Assembly (NCBI GenBank): GCA_021464245.1
Contig: JADCRB010000031.1
Coordinates: 3,261,651-3,325,650 of the forward strand
Reading direction: 5' to 3'
Source of the DNA: Carallia brachiata
Taxonomy: Eukaryota > Streptophyta > Magnoliopsida > Malpighiales > Rhizophoraceae
DNA: 64,000 bases
The position numbers were made by a program, and so were the translations under genes. The notes under the pieces were generated by a model. The model was not told the origin of the DNA. It did no database searches and saw only the letters and a program-made list of their open reading frames with translations. Positions 13,525 through 24,276 of this stretch are shown here, one piece after another (position 1 is the first letter of the stretch; every line of letters starts with the position of its first letter).

Positions 13525-13975
13525 GATACGTCAACTAACTTAGTCTTAAAGAAAAAAATTTTGTGATTATTTTTTAGGTAATTTTTGTAACTGTATATAC
13601 AGAATTATAGAAAAAATTATGTGACATATTAAACGAAATGACGCGACGTGTAAAAAAATTTAATTTTTAATAACTGGTTATACGTTGTATATTTTTTTAG
13701 CACATCGTAACAAGTTATTTAAAAAAATTGTGATTTTTAATAACTAATTACATAATATATAATTTTTTGTAACACGTCGTATAATTTTATTTTAATTTCT
13801 CTATTATATCGTATAATTTCTTTTACCGCGTCGTATAAAACAACTATAAAAATTACTTAAGTCTGAAAGCCAGCTAATCGGGTCCCTTAAAGGAAAAGGG
13901 AAAGGACCACACTAGGTCCAAGAATCAGTTAAGTCCCATGGATTGTTGAAGGGCAAGAAAGTGGACACAGAGCAT

Positions 13976-13995
13976 CATCACAAGATCTTGTGATG
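13976..13995. repeat. 20-bp perfect palindrome
   Basis: CATCACAAGATCTTGTGATG equals its own reverse complement. It may be chance. Its resemblance to the miR172 star region is weak. Confidence 0.8.
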
Positions 13996-15180
13996 TATGA
14001 AACTGGATCCTCACATGAGAGCCATCGTAAATGAGGGTTGAGGATGTACACTTTGTAGGATGGTCTCGGGAGGGCCATGCACACATAATTCCACAATACC
14101 ATAAATGCACCAAATCATTAATCCTTCAGAAGAGAAGCCAAAGAGGGCGTTAGGTTTTATTTGTGAGATTTTTCTTTTGATTTTGTTGAGAGATGAAAAG
14201 AGGAGTACTTTGTGCGGCATTGGGAGAGGAAGAGAGTGCGCTGTATGGGTTAATTTTGTTTCGATGTGTGAGGGTTTTGGATTTTCTTCTATTTATTACA
14301 TTACACCAAGTAATCAATTATGGAGGGGGATGGAATGGAATAGACTATGGACACGAGTAATACTGTGATAGATGGGCAGGGTTTGTTTTTTGTTGTGAGC
14401 TTGGGGTTTTGTTGTTGTGTCACCAAATAAAATAGTGAAAGGGTATGTACATTGTGTTGTGTGAGTGTTTGTGGACAAATTAGAGGGATATTGGAGAAGG
14501 GCCTGAGTGGGGGTGGCAGTGGAATGGAAGAGTTTCCCAAGTTAATGTCTTCCCAGGTTGAGAAGAAAGAGAGAGTGCGTGTGGCGGGTCCCATCACCCA
14601 CATTACATATATAATAATCAGTATTAATATATTGTAATTCACATTTCTTTTATTCTTCAATAAAAAAAAAAAGAAACACTCACTTTTAACTGGTGTATAT
14701 ATATAAAATAGAACAAAGAATTTCACGCATGTTCAAACAAACAAAAGGGAAGAATAATATACGCCCATTGACAATGCAATATTAGTTTGTTAGTAAAAGT
14801 CTAGAGTTGAAGTTTTATTGTAATCAATTAACAAAGTAATACTGTTACGTGGATGAAATTTAGTAGATGGAGAATAGATTGAGAAATTTTTTTTGTAAAT
14901 ATCTAGTTTATCTGTGCAATAAGATGTTTAATTTTTATAACAAAAAAATTTATAAAAAAATATTTTCAAATTTTGTTGCAATAATTTAATATTTTATATA
15001 CAAATAAACCGACTGGTTGCACAAACAAATTTTTCCGTCTATTCCTTGTTTACTAAATCTCGTCCACCTATCTTTTCTATTAACAAAAATTAAGAAAACA
15101 AAAGTACTTCATGTCTCATTTACTATGTAAATAGTGTTGTTATACACGTTTTGCAGCTTCAAATGTACAGAAATGCATGT

Positions 15181-15234
15181 CAAATGACTAAAAAAAAGAT
15201 ATGTATGCAAATGACTAAAAAAAAGATATGTATG
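15181..15234. repeat. 27-bp perfect tandem duplication
   Basis: Two identical adjacent units, 15,181-15,207 and 15,208-15,234, each starting CAAATGACTAAAAAAAAG. There is no coding context. Confidence 0.9.
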
Positions 15235-17737
15235 TCAAATTTCCTCTACATATAGATATATGTGACATATAAGTATAATTGGAGTTCCTCTTGATACAGA
15301 TATATGTGATAGTGATGGATTGTCAAAAATCAAAATAATTGGATGGTCTACCAATTCTCCTTTTCGAAGAAAAAAAACGCATTATTAGGTCATTGCTGCC
15401 AAATATTCCACCAATATCAATATCGGATGCCACTGCAGCCAGCAATACAATTCTTGAAGATGATGTGGAACACGACCAATCATTAATAGGACATGTTGCT
15501 TTCATGGCTTGAGAGCCCCATTTACTGCAATAAGTATAACCTTAATGGTTGAGATGATGAGACTTCACAATCTCTAGATCAGTACTTGTCGTTCATCGTC
15601 TTGCTTTTAGCCTGTGGGTGATCATAGAAAATTGATTAAGTTACTTAGAAAATAAAAGGTGTTTTTCATAGAAAACGCCACCTCTCCATGCTTTGGGCGG
15701 TGCAAAATGATGGCATGTGTGAGATTAGTAATATGATTATGCTATGGACCCGCAAAAAGATATATTTCATTATAGTGTTTGAGGTTATCATGTGGGGACT
15801 CGAACATGTTTATATAATTATATGTATTGAGTAACGATTTTTAATACTATTCAATTAAAAATCGATTGGTGCAAATAAAGATATTATGCCAAAGATACAT
15901 GCATCGAACATGATAAATAAATTAACAACAGTAGCGTGTAAAGCAAAATACCAAAAAAAAATTCTTTTTTTTGGGTTCATTGAAATACCAAAAAAAATTT
16001 GCCACCACGAAGTCAGCTAATGAAAGATAGATCTCAAAAAACAAAAGAAATAAAGAAGAAAATAAAATAAAATATAATCAACGGGGTGTATCCCTCCGGA
16101 GAAATATTTGGAGAGAATGGATGTAGGTTAACCAATGTCATTGAAATTCTAAAATTATGATGTTCGTCCATATGCATAGCATTTAGCAGAAATATATCTT
16201 AAGTAAGCCTCTATTCTTTTTTTAAGAGCAAATTATGGGAAGGGGAAAGGACAATGGATATTTTCTAGAGATGGATGGGTGATTTATTGATATGCGGGAG
16301 TTGTGGTCATACTTGCAGTGGTATGGTCACAGGAATTGAGTAACGCTATAACAATGTATAAAATATTTCTGTTATGAAACAACCTGCAGGGCCATGATAA
16401 CAAAGGTCATGTGCCAAGCATTCATGACTTTTGACATTGTCAAGGTTTCTATGTGCTTATATTTAAAAAAAAAAAATTTTGAGATTCACTTAAATAATTT
16501 TAAAATAATTATAAATAAGATGAATCATTGAACGATTAAATGTTAAAAAAATAAATAAATTATTAAATTTTTTAATGAGGTTGTGTAACTATTTTAAAAT
16601 TATATAAATAAAGTCATAGAATATTTTTTTTTTTTACATGAAGTCATCTAATATTACTCATTGTTTAATTTCTACTTTTGATTGTTATTAATTTCCTTAT
16701 TCGAGTCATTTGGAGATTCACAAAGTGGATCTAGGATAGACTACCTAAATTTGATTTTCTGATTAAAAAAATTATGGGGCCGTTAAGATTAACAAAAATA
16801 ATGAATTTGGACTACGACAGAATGTAACATTTTCCTTCTCTCTTCATGTTATTATTAAAATAGTTCATTTCATTCTTAATCATTCTTTTCTAGTTTCAAA
16901 GCTACTTTTCTGCACATGTGCACTTAAACATCGATCCTGCTTTGGCTCCGATAGTTATTTTTGACAAGCAAATTATAGATTAGTTATTATCTGCTTGAAT
17001 GAATATGCTCCATGTTCTGTGAAAAGTTTACTTCGATGGTTGCACTAATTCTCTCCTGTCCATTGAACTCTAAAGTTGGCACTTTTGTTAATTCTCTTAA
17101 GTGGGCACTTGATCAGCACTTTTGTTAACTCAAAAGTTCCCACTAGCAATAAGTAATGAGTTGTTGCATATAGTCCGACTATCCAATTTTTAGTTGATTT
17201 TTTTTTTCTCATACTTTTTTTGTCTGTTGGTATTGCTGATATTCCAATTCGAGATACTGTTTTGATACAATTAGCTAAACAATCATTTATTCTGTCATAG
17301 TTTTAAAGAGGGTTGTTTTCACCAAATTATTGTGATCTAGTTATTAAAAAATTCATTTATATTATTAAGTTATAAGTTTGAATTTCTATCAAATTGTTCG
17401 AGAACAGTAAATGTACGACTATTTTTGTATAGTTATGGGATTAATCTGATGATTGTTATTGGATTCCAAACATACTTTTTTTCCAATAATTCTTATCTAT
17501 TGTGTATGGTAAAGCGACATAATTATTTCTGATAAATATGTGAAGTGTCACGTTATTTTTCCACGCACTAGAAAAAAGATACTTTCACCGTATGATTCCA
17601 TTTCCTATGTTAAATCCTACCTTTTATTACTTTTTTTTTTTTGACAAAAAGAAAGTAATTGATTATAAGTAGAACGAAATGGATTAGAAAAGTAATACAC
17701 CATCAACAGTACTAACCTTTTCTCTCTCTAAACTTTG

Positions 17738-17813
17738 TTTCTCATTATATCCTCTCAACTAGATTTTCAAAAAAATTTCTCATTATATCCTCTCAACTAG
17801 ATTTTCAAAAAAA
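17738..17813. repeat. 38-bp perfect tandem duplication
   Basis: Two identical adjacent units (17,738-17,775 and 17,776-17,813), each starting TTTCTCATTATATCCTCTC. They sit immediately upstream of the GC-richer block at 17,830-18,400. Confidence 0.95.
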
Positions 17814-17829
17814 TTTTCTCCATTTTGTT

Positions 17830-18400
17830 GGTCGGCAGAGACTAGCTATTTTCGCCGGCTAGCCACCCGCCCCTCTCCTAGCATTCAGTTGGCCCTTTTC
17901 CTTTCTACCCCCTCCTCTTAGTCTCTTTCCCTCCTCCTCTCTTTCCCCCCTCCCATCAGATTCCCAAATTTTGTTTATGGGATTTTTTGACTTATTTTTA
18001 GTTAGATCCGGCCACAATAACGTTACAAAAAGCCTCATCGACTGCAGCTTCGCACTCTCCGACTGTCAGACACTATTTTTGTTGTTTCTGGCACCGCCGT
18101 CCAGGCCACCGTCGGCGACGTCTCTGCCGCCAGTGTCGTCCTACCAGTTGCCAGCGTTAACACCTCTATTCTGGCCTCCATTGCAGACACTGTCGTACCG
18201 GCCGTCGGAGGCTACAGTATTGTTGCTTAAGGAGTCCCTGCCAGCGACACCCCTAAGGCTGTTGTCTTTGTCGACACAACCACTGTCGCTAGCAAAGTCC
18301 TGCCTGCTACCGACCAAGTCTCTGGCTCTACTGCTGTTAGTCCCGCCACCACAATCCGCTGCTGGCTTCACCGTGGGATCTGTTTCGTTTTGCTACCATT
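17830..18400. other. GC-richer block with overlapping open frames, identity unknown
   Basis: Base composition changes sharply here, with CCGCCG, GTCGTC and CCTCC words, against an AT-rich background. The plus strand is open for 170 codons (17,971-18,483) and the minus strand for 76 codons inside it. The plus product is Leu/Pro/Ser-rich with no recognisable domain, as expected of biased composition rather than selection. It could be a transposon leader or a fragment of a gene; I do not call it a CDS. Confidence 0.4.
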
Positions 18401-18609
18401 GGGTCATTACGTTTTGTTTTGGATTTATACTGTTTACGTTATTATATTGTTGGGGTGTTCCATTGTTGTGTTGCTGCCGTTGAATCTGTGTTATTTATCT
18501 TTTGCTGTCGTGGATATGTGTGTTATTTTGGTGTTGCAGTGTATTGATTTTAAAAATCGTTATCAGACACACTCGATCGATTTCTGTAGCAAGTCTACTG
18601 AAGTATAGT

Positions 18610-21600
18610 ATCTGCTGCTGTGTGCAATTTTATCTAACTAGTCTGATAAGTACTCTCATCCAATAGTTTTATCTAAATAAAGTTTTTCAGGGGGATTTCT
18701 ATTTAAACTCATTTTTTTAAGTGAGTGTAATTTACTTATAATTTTATACCACACAATAAGTGGGGCCTATTTAAATAAAAAAAATTAAAAATAATATTTG
18801 AATAGATTAAATGATGAGTTAATTTTGCTCATCAAACAAATGAGTAAAATTAGTAAACACCTAAACTTTAAATTCAGTTAACAGGTGATCTTTTAATTAT
18901 GTTTATTTTACGTCTTTATGATTATTTATTTTTATTTTATACAGATTGTTCTGATATATTAATATTGACTTAGATATAAAATTCGTGTTATTAATATAAC
19001 GATTTGTTTTAATAAAAGAAATATAGATTATAAAAGTGCTCGGGCGAGGGAGCGAGAAAAGGGAGGGAGAAAAAAAGCCAAAAAAGAAAAAGCGATGAAT
19101 AGTGTGCCTCGCTGAAATAAAGCAATCAGCCTAGCTGTATGTATATTATAGTGAAAGCTGCTGCCACAGACAGGTGGCTGCCATATTTATAGCCAGTACA
19201 GTGCTATTATCTGCTTCATAAAGTAAGTTTAGGTCCAGAAAAGCGGCAAAAAGAGTTGGTAATAAAGACTTAAAACTTAGTTTTATTTGTTACTTTGTGG
19301 TTGAAACGTACAAATTTCTTTGAAGTAAATTTTCTCTCTTTTTTTAAAAAAAAAAAAAAAATTCATTTGCGAGACAATAGATGAAAGTAGTAAAACTGCC
19401 AAAAGGGAAAACATTTGGCTTTTTGGTAGTGTCAGTTTTCCCAAAGCAGTTAAAAACTCTGCAGAGCTGCTTCATTCATATCAAGAACTTTGTCCTACTT
19501 TTGGCGGAAAAGTCCAATACCCGCCAAAGCCATTGCCAAAACGTACGTGCTTATTTTGATTCATCTCCATCAGTTCCCTAAAATCCTCCGCGTGTACCAA
19601 ATGGGCTCCAGTGAAGATTGCCAAATATTGAAAAGGGACAAGGAGATGGTGTTAGATCAATTATGTCAAGAATGGCACACACTATACAGTAGCTCAGGCC
19701 CAATCTGAATTGTCTCAATTGTCTACTTTGGGCCACAGCAAGAGGTCCCAGTGAAGATCGCGGAAGAGGTAACTTTAAAAGGGTCTAATTATGTCCACAC
19801 CCAGTAATAAAAATATAAACTTTTATTCTAAAAGTTTTATATTCTAATTGTGAGATAAGATGTGAGATTTAAACTTACAACCCTGAACGAAAAATTTCTA
19901 ACCATCAATGGATCCCTTCAAAGGCAAAAAAAAAAAAAAAAAAGTGTCTAGCTATGATTCAAAAAGTGTCTAACTCATGGTGAATGGATCCTAGCTATGG
20001 TTTGATGGTTAGAAATTTTTCGTTCAAGGTTATAAGTTCAAATTTTTGTAAATATTTGAAATGCTAAACACATATACACAGTTGTGTGAAAAATTGTGAC
20101 CCTTACTAAATACTGTTGTACCATAAAATTTACTATTTTATGAGTTTAGTATAAAAACTTAATTTACTGTATAATTATTATAATTTTTTCTAATAAACTG
20201 TAAAATTATACAGTTATATCCCATACTTTTTGACTTTTTTGACAAACAAAAAGTGAGCCAAAAAAATTCTTCCTAACCAAGTAAAACTAGGGACCATTTA
20301 GGCAGCATCCACAAGAAATGATTGTCAAATCCCTCGTGGATTCACTTTTCACCATTACTAAGTGATAATGCAGGTCAAAATAACATACCCGTCTCTTTCG
20401 AATCCGACCACTGTCGAAAAAGGAAAAAAATTGCAAACAACCATCATTTACCCTTCATTTGGTTCTCATACCCATGTAAAGGGGCATAAATCATCAGTAC
20501 AAATAATTTGATTGTCGCGCATTTACACTTTTTTCCTTTGATGTTGTAAGATAGAACTTTCAAATGGACAAGGGATGGAAATGAAGAAAATTTTCATCTT
20601 GTGATACCGCTAACCTCATTTTTTTTTTAAAGCAATTACATTATAAGCTACGAGTGATGGGAAGATGGAGAAGAAAAAGAAAAATTGCGCTGATATGATC
20701 ACACCTTCTGCTACCCTTTGTCCCAATGACGCGGACACCACAAGGGATCGTTTTGATGCAATGAACCAAAAGATGCAACAACTCTTATTTGAATATCAAT
20801 GGTCTAATCTTCTTTACAATGAAAGCCCACTATTGATGGTTGCTGTTGATTTAATTAGCAATAATGTATTTTGTCGTCCCTACCTAAGATAAACAAGCAA
20901 AGCACCTTGAGAATTTCGGTCATTTGTGTTAATAAAGTTGATGGCTTTTTTTTTGTCTTTTTCGAACGAGCTTTTCCAACTTTTAACAAGTATGCATGTG
21001 GACAACATCAATGGGCACCAAAACTTTATCATCCAGCCAAAAGCAGAACAGTAGGAATTTTTTAAAAAAAATATGATCTCTCTATTAGAACACATTATTC
21101 AGACAGGTATAAAATTTAGTGTGTCTTGGTCAAAAAAAAAAAATTTAGTGTGAGTTTTGCACATTTTCTTTTAACTTATAATGTACATACAGTTAAATTT
21201 AATGTGTTCATAATATTTTTTTAGATTATTTACATATTTTATGTTAACTGTAAAAATATTTTATCTTAATTATTTATACATAATATTTTTTCAACTAAAA
21301 AAATATCTGTAAAACCCATCATCCAATTCTGTCTTTCTATTTCTTTCCTTTTAAGAAATTATATTAAATGCTAGGGACATCCCACTTTTACTCACCTCAC
21401 CACATCCACATCTTAATACTGTGTAAAAAGCATGCACCAAAAAAAATATATACATGCGAAAAGCAGTGAGGGCAATTTTGACCAATAAATAAAGAATATC
21501 ATTGTGAAAAATTCAAAAAGAAATATATAAAGTCTTTGTCTTGTAGCTGTCTTATTGGGCCCCACAAAACATCCCAAAGTCCATGGATTATTATTGCATG

Positions 21601-22760
21601 TTTTGGTGGGGGCCCATATAATCCTAGCCCCAGTCCGTACTAATGATTATGGGCTAAACGTACCTTTCACCGTTCACACATTATTTGCCCCCCTTTTTTT
21701 TGGATTTTTTTTTTTTTTCATTTTCTTGGCTGATTGATGTAGGTGGATCCTGTGCTGATTTAGACGGGTATTTCGCATTTTCAGTTTTTTTGAAAGTGAT
21801 ATATCGGCTAGACTTATCAAACAACGGTGGTCGCAGAAAGTGCCCTTTTGCTTTTGTTTCTTCCTTTTTCAGTGTAACTGTTCCCAATAATTCAATCACA
21901 AAGGTTAAAAATTAAAAATATTATTGTTACATCATTTTCGTTAAAAGTATCGTTCTTTGCATGGCGAGGGCTTTTTGAATTGAAAGTTGAAGGGGAATCT
22001 ATTCTCACTTTCGCTTTAACATTTTTTTATGTTAAAAAAAAATACTCAGTAAAAATTCTCACATGAGATCGGAGTAAAATTAAAATAATATTTACTGTTA
22101 AATGACTGAATTTAAAAAAATTATACAATTGTGTAATAGAACTCGTAACAAAGAGAATAAAATATATCTCTCCTCACTTAAGTTGATATGAATTTATATA
22201 GTCGTCACTCCTCAACGTACCATCCCTTCATCATTTAACTACAATTAGTGTTAATATATATCATTACTCCGTATTAGCATATAAATAAGATAATGTGACG
22301 TTCTACATGACATTATTAATTGCCTCGTCACCACCAGAAGCAAGAGAAAGTGAGGGAAAATTTCCCTCTTTATGGTCACGTGCCTCCAACGTGGTTTTAC
22401 TTTCTTCCAACTTCATGGGATCGTAGGTTCTAGATCTGCATTTGTAGCCGCAATCTTAGGGCATAATTCATTTCATTTTTTTGCTAGGTGTTACTAACTG
22501 AATTTGACAGAAGTGATGAAATGAGATACCAGTCCTGGGTAGATTTGTGTCCTGTCAATTGAGTAGGCAACCCTCCAAATAACCTTCAATTCTTATTATG
22601 TGAATTACTCATTTATGAAATTTAAACTTACGGAGTCATTAAAAAAAAAAAAGTGATGAAGTGCGATAACTTGAAGTTGGGTGTGAACTACACATCCACA
22701 TCTTTCTTCCAAGATTTGAACATCAACACTCCTGAGTGAATGGTTCAACTCTTATGTTAC
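18610..22760. other. Spacer with one foldback, no gene recognised
   Basis: AT-rich DNA with A and T runs. Short frames (for example 19,381-19,581 and 20,665-20,892) show no motifs. The only structure seen is the inverted repeat at 19,866-20,045. Confidence 0.6.
19866..20045. repeat. Imperfect inverted repeat (about 42-bp arms, 94-bp loop)
   Basis: The left arm 19,866-19,907 contains CTGAACGAAAAATTTCTAAC. The right arm 20,002-20,045 contains its near-complete reverse complement (GTTAGAAATTTTTCGTTCAAG). The two differ at a few positions only. GGATCC and AGCTATG words recur in the loop, suggesting local duplication. Confidence 0.85.
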
Positions 22761-23298
22761 TAGAGGTGTCAAAAAGTCGGGTTGGGTTGGGTTCGGGTTG
22801 GGTCGTTTTGGGTTCGGGTCATTTTCGGTTGGGTTACTTTCAGGTAACGTTACATTCGGTTCGGGTTCAGGTTGGGTCGTTTCAGATTCGGGTTGGATTC
22901 AGGTCGAATTCGGGTCGAATTCGCACTGAACCATTATTTTTTAAAATCATTTTTTACTAAAATAAAATATTTCAATTAAATTTAAAAAGCATTTCTATAA
23001 TGAATTAAACGTTTAAATTTAATTTTTGCGTCATATATATTTATATTTTACGAAAATAGTACTAATTAATATTTAAAAAAGATAAGTCAAAGGTAAAAGT
23101 CAAAAAAATTTTCACTATTTTGTCTTTTTCTTAACCCAACGGGTGACCCGGATCCAACTCGGATCAAATCCAAAATTTTCGGGTCATTTTCGGGTTGTGT
23201 TATTTTTGGATTCGGGTTGAAAAATCAGATTTCTGACCCAATTTTTTTAAATGAATTCAAACGAATTATTAAATCGGGTCACTTTTTTGACACCTCTA
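22761..23298. mobile_element. hAT-type MITE with 8-bp target duplication
   Basis: The left end reads TAGAGGTGTCAAAAAGT. The right end, reverse-complemented, reads TAGAGGTGTCAAAAAAGT, so the termini pair. Flanks are TATGTTAC (22,753-22,760) and TATGCTAC (23,299-23,306), a 7/8 match as expected for hAT transposase cutting. Inside the left end are GGGTTCGGGT-type repeats, mirrored at the right end by ACCCGG and AACCCGA-type words, so it can fold back. It encodes no transposase; the 74-codon frame across the left half is a by-product of the repeats. Confidence 0.9.
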
Positions 23299-24013
23299 TA
23301 TGCTACCTATAAGACTCTAAAGTATGGTTTTCCCATCATCAAAGGACAAAACGCGAGTCCTTGTATATCGGGACCAACAAGACCCGAAACACACGCATTT
23401 AATGCATTAAAGATCAAGCATTATCCTGTTGCTTTCTATGGCTCGCTCCAGTCCCCATTATTATATTAATATTTGCGTGCGCCCTGGCAGTAATACTTAT
23501 CTTTTTTTTTCTTTTTTGGTACATGTACTACTTTATCATTTTTTTTTTCATCTTTTTATATGTGTGTGCACATTGTCACAATTTCAGTACTTCTTTCAAA
23601 GTTCTTGTCCGTAGGTCTCAAATTTATATATATATACTCTTTCTTTTTAATGTTTTGGGTCAAAGCTATGCGCCATGCATGCTCTAAACTTAGATTTAAG
23701 CGCTAGCTAGGAAGCTTTATGCGTTAATAGTCATAACGGAAAAATTAGGGTATTAGAGGCCCCCAACAAGAGAAGAGGAGGGAGATAAGAATTTTAATGC
23801 TTTCTATGGTTTGGAGTCTCTACCTCTTGATATAAATTATTCTATTTAAAACACTTTGACGACGAGAGATACCAACACCAGCTTGCCTAAGTTTCCCTTC
23901 CTTTTGTCATTATTAAATTCAATAATAGGAATTAACTGGAGGGTATTGAATTATGTGACGTTTTCGAGGGAACCATGTTTGGACTTTCAAACCCTTTTTT
24001 GGCATCAGCATCG

Positions 24014-24276
24014 GCTTCTCCTAAGGTTTTTTTTTTTTTTACCCAAAACGGAATCGATTCATTGATACTCAAATGAAGTCATACATGAGATTGATGTATA
24101 AAACGTCGATAATATCTGCATCAAATAGGATGAGAAAAATCGGTACAAAAATCTACATAACAAATGATCAAAACAACTATTAAAATAGTAAAGATGAAAC
24201 CCAAATCAACCAATTAAATTAAATGCAGTTGAAGAAAATTGCATATAGCAACATATACCAGCTTCTCCTAAGGTTT
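24014..24276 (-). mobile_element. Retroposed insert (LINE/SINE type) with 16-bp target duplication
   Basis: The 16-mer GCTTCTCCTAAGGTTT occurs at 24,014-24,029 and again at 24,261-24,276. Between them lie 231 bp that begin, on the plus strand, with a T run, that is a poly(A) tail on the minus strand. A direct repeat plus a terminal A tail is the signature of target-primed reverse transcription. The body has no open frame of note, so it is a SINE or a heavily 5'-truncated LINE. The minus-strand 3' end reads GATTCCGTTTTGGGTA before the tail. Confidence 0.85.

Larger units (their letters stand above)
10500..17737. other. AT-rich spacer without recognisable gene
   Basis: No open frame here shows family motifs, and no tRNA or known microRNA sequence was seen. 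Contents: very AT-rich blocks (10,800-10,930; 13,220-13,400), a stretch at 11,880-12,130 repeating the word CTCACGATC in degenerate form, a perfect hairpin at 13,468-13,524, a 20-bp palindrome at 13,976-13,995 and a 27-bp tandem duplication at 15,181-15,234. Confidence 0.6.

Noticed and set aside
13960..14000. Possible miR172-like sequence (GCATCATCACAAGATC)
   Set aside because: Has extra bases relative to miR172 or its star, and the match is explained by a short palindrome; no precursor-like fold with a mature partner was found.
14301..14726. 141-codon minus-strand frame
   Set aside because: Low-complexity, with A/T-run-encoded Phe/Lys/Ile and no motif; no splice or promoter context.
15323..15505. 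60-codon minus-strand frame
   Set aside because: More balanced composition than its surroundings, but no recognisable family and no exon partners.
17971..18483. 170-codon plus-strand frame as a gene
   Set aside because: Pro/Leu/Ser-biased composition with an overlapping minus frame and no domain; kept only as an unexplained GC-rich block.
22736..22960. 74-codon plus-strand frame
   Set aside because: Made of the GGGTTCGGGT repeats of the hAT-type MITE.
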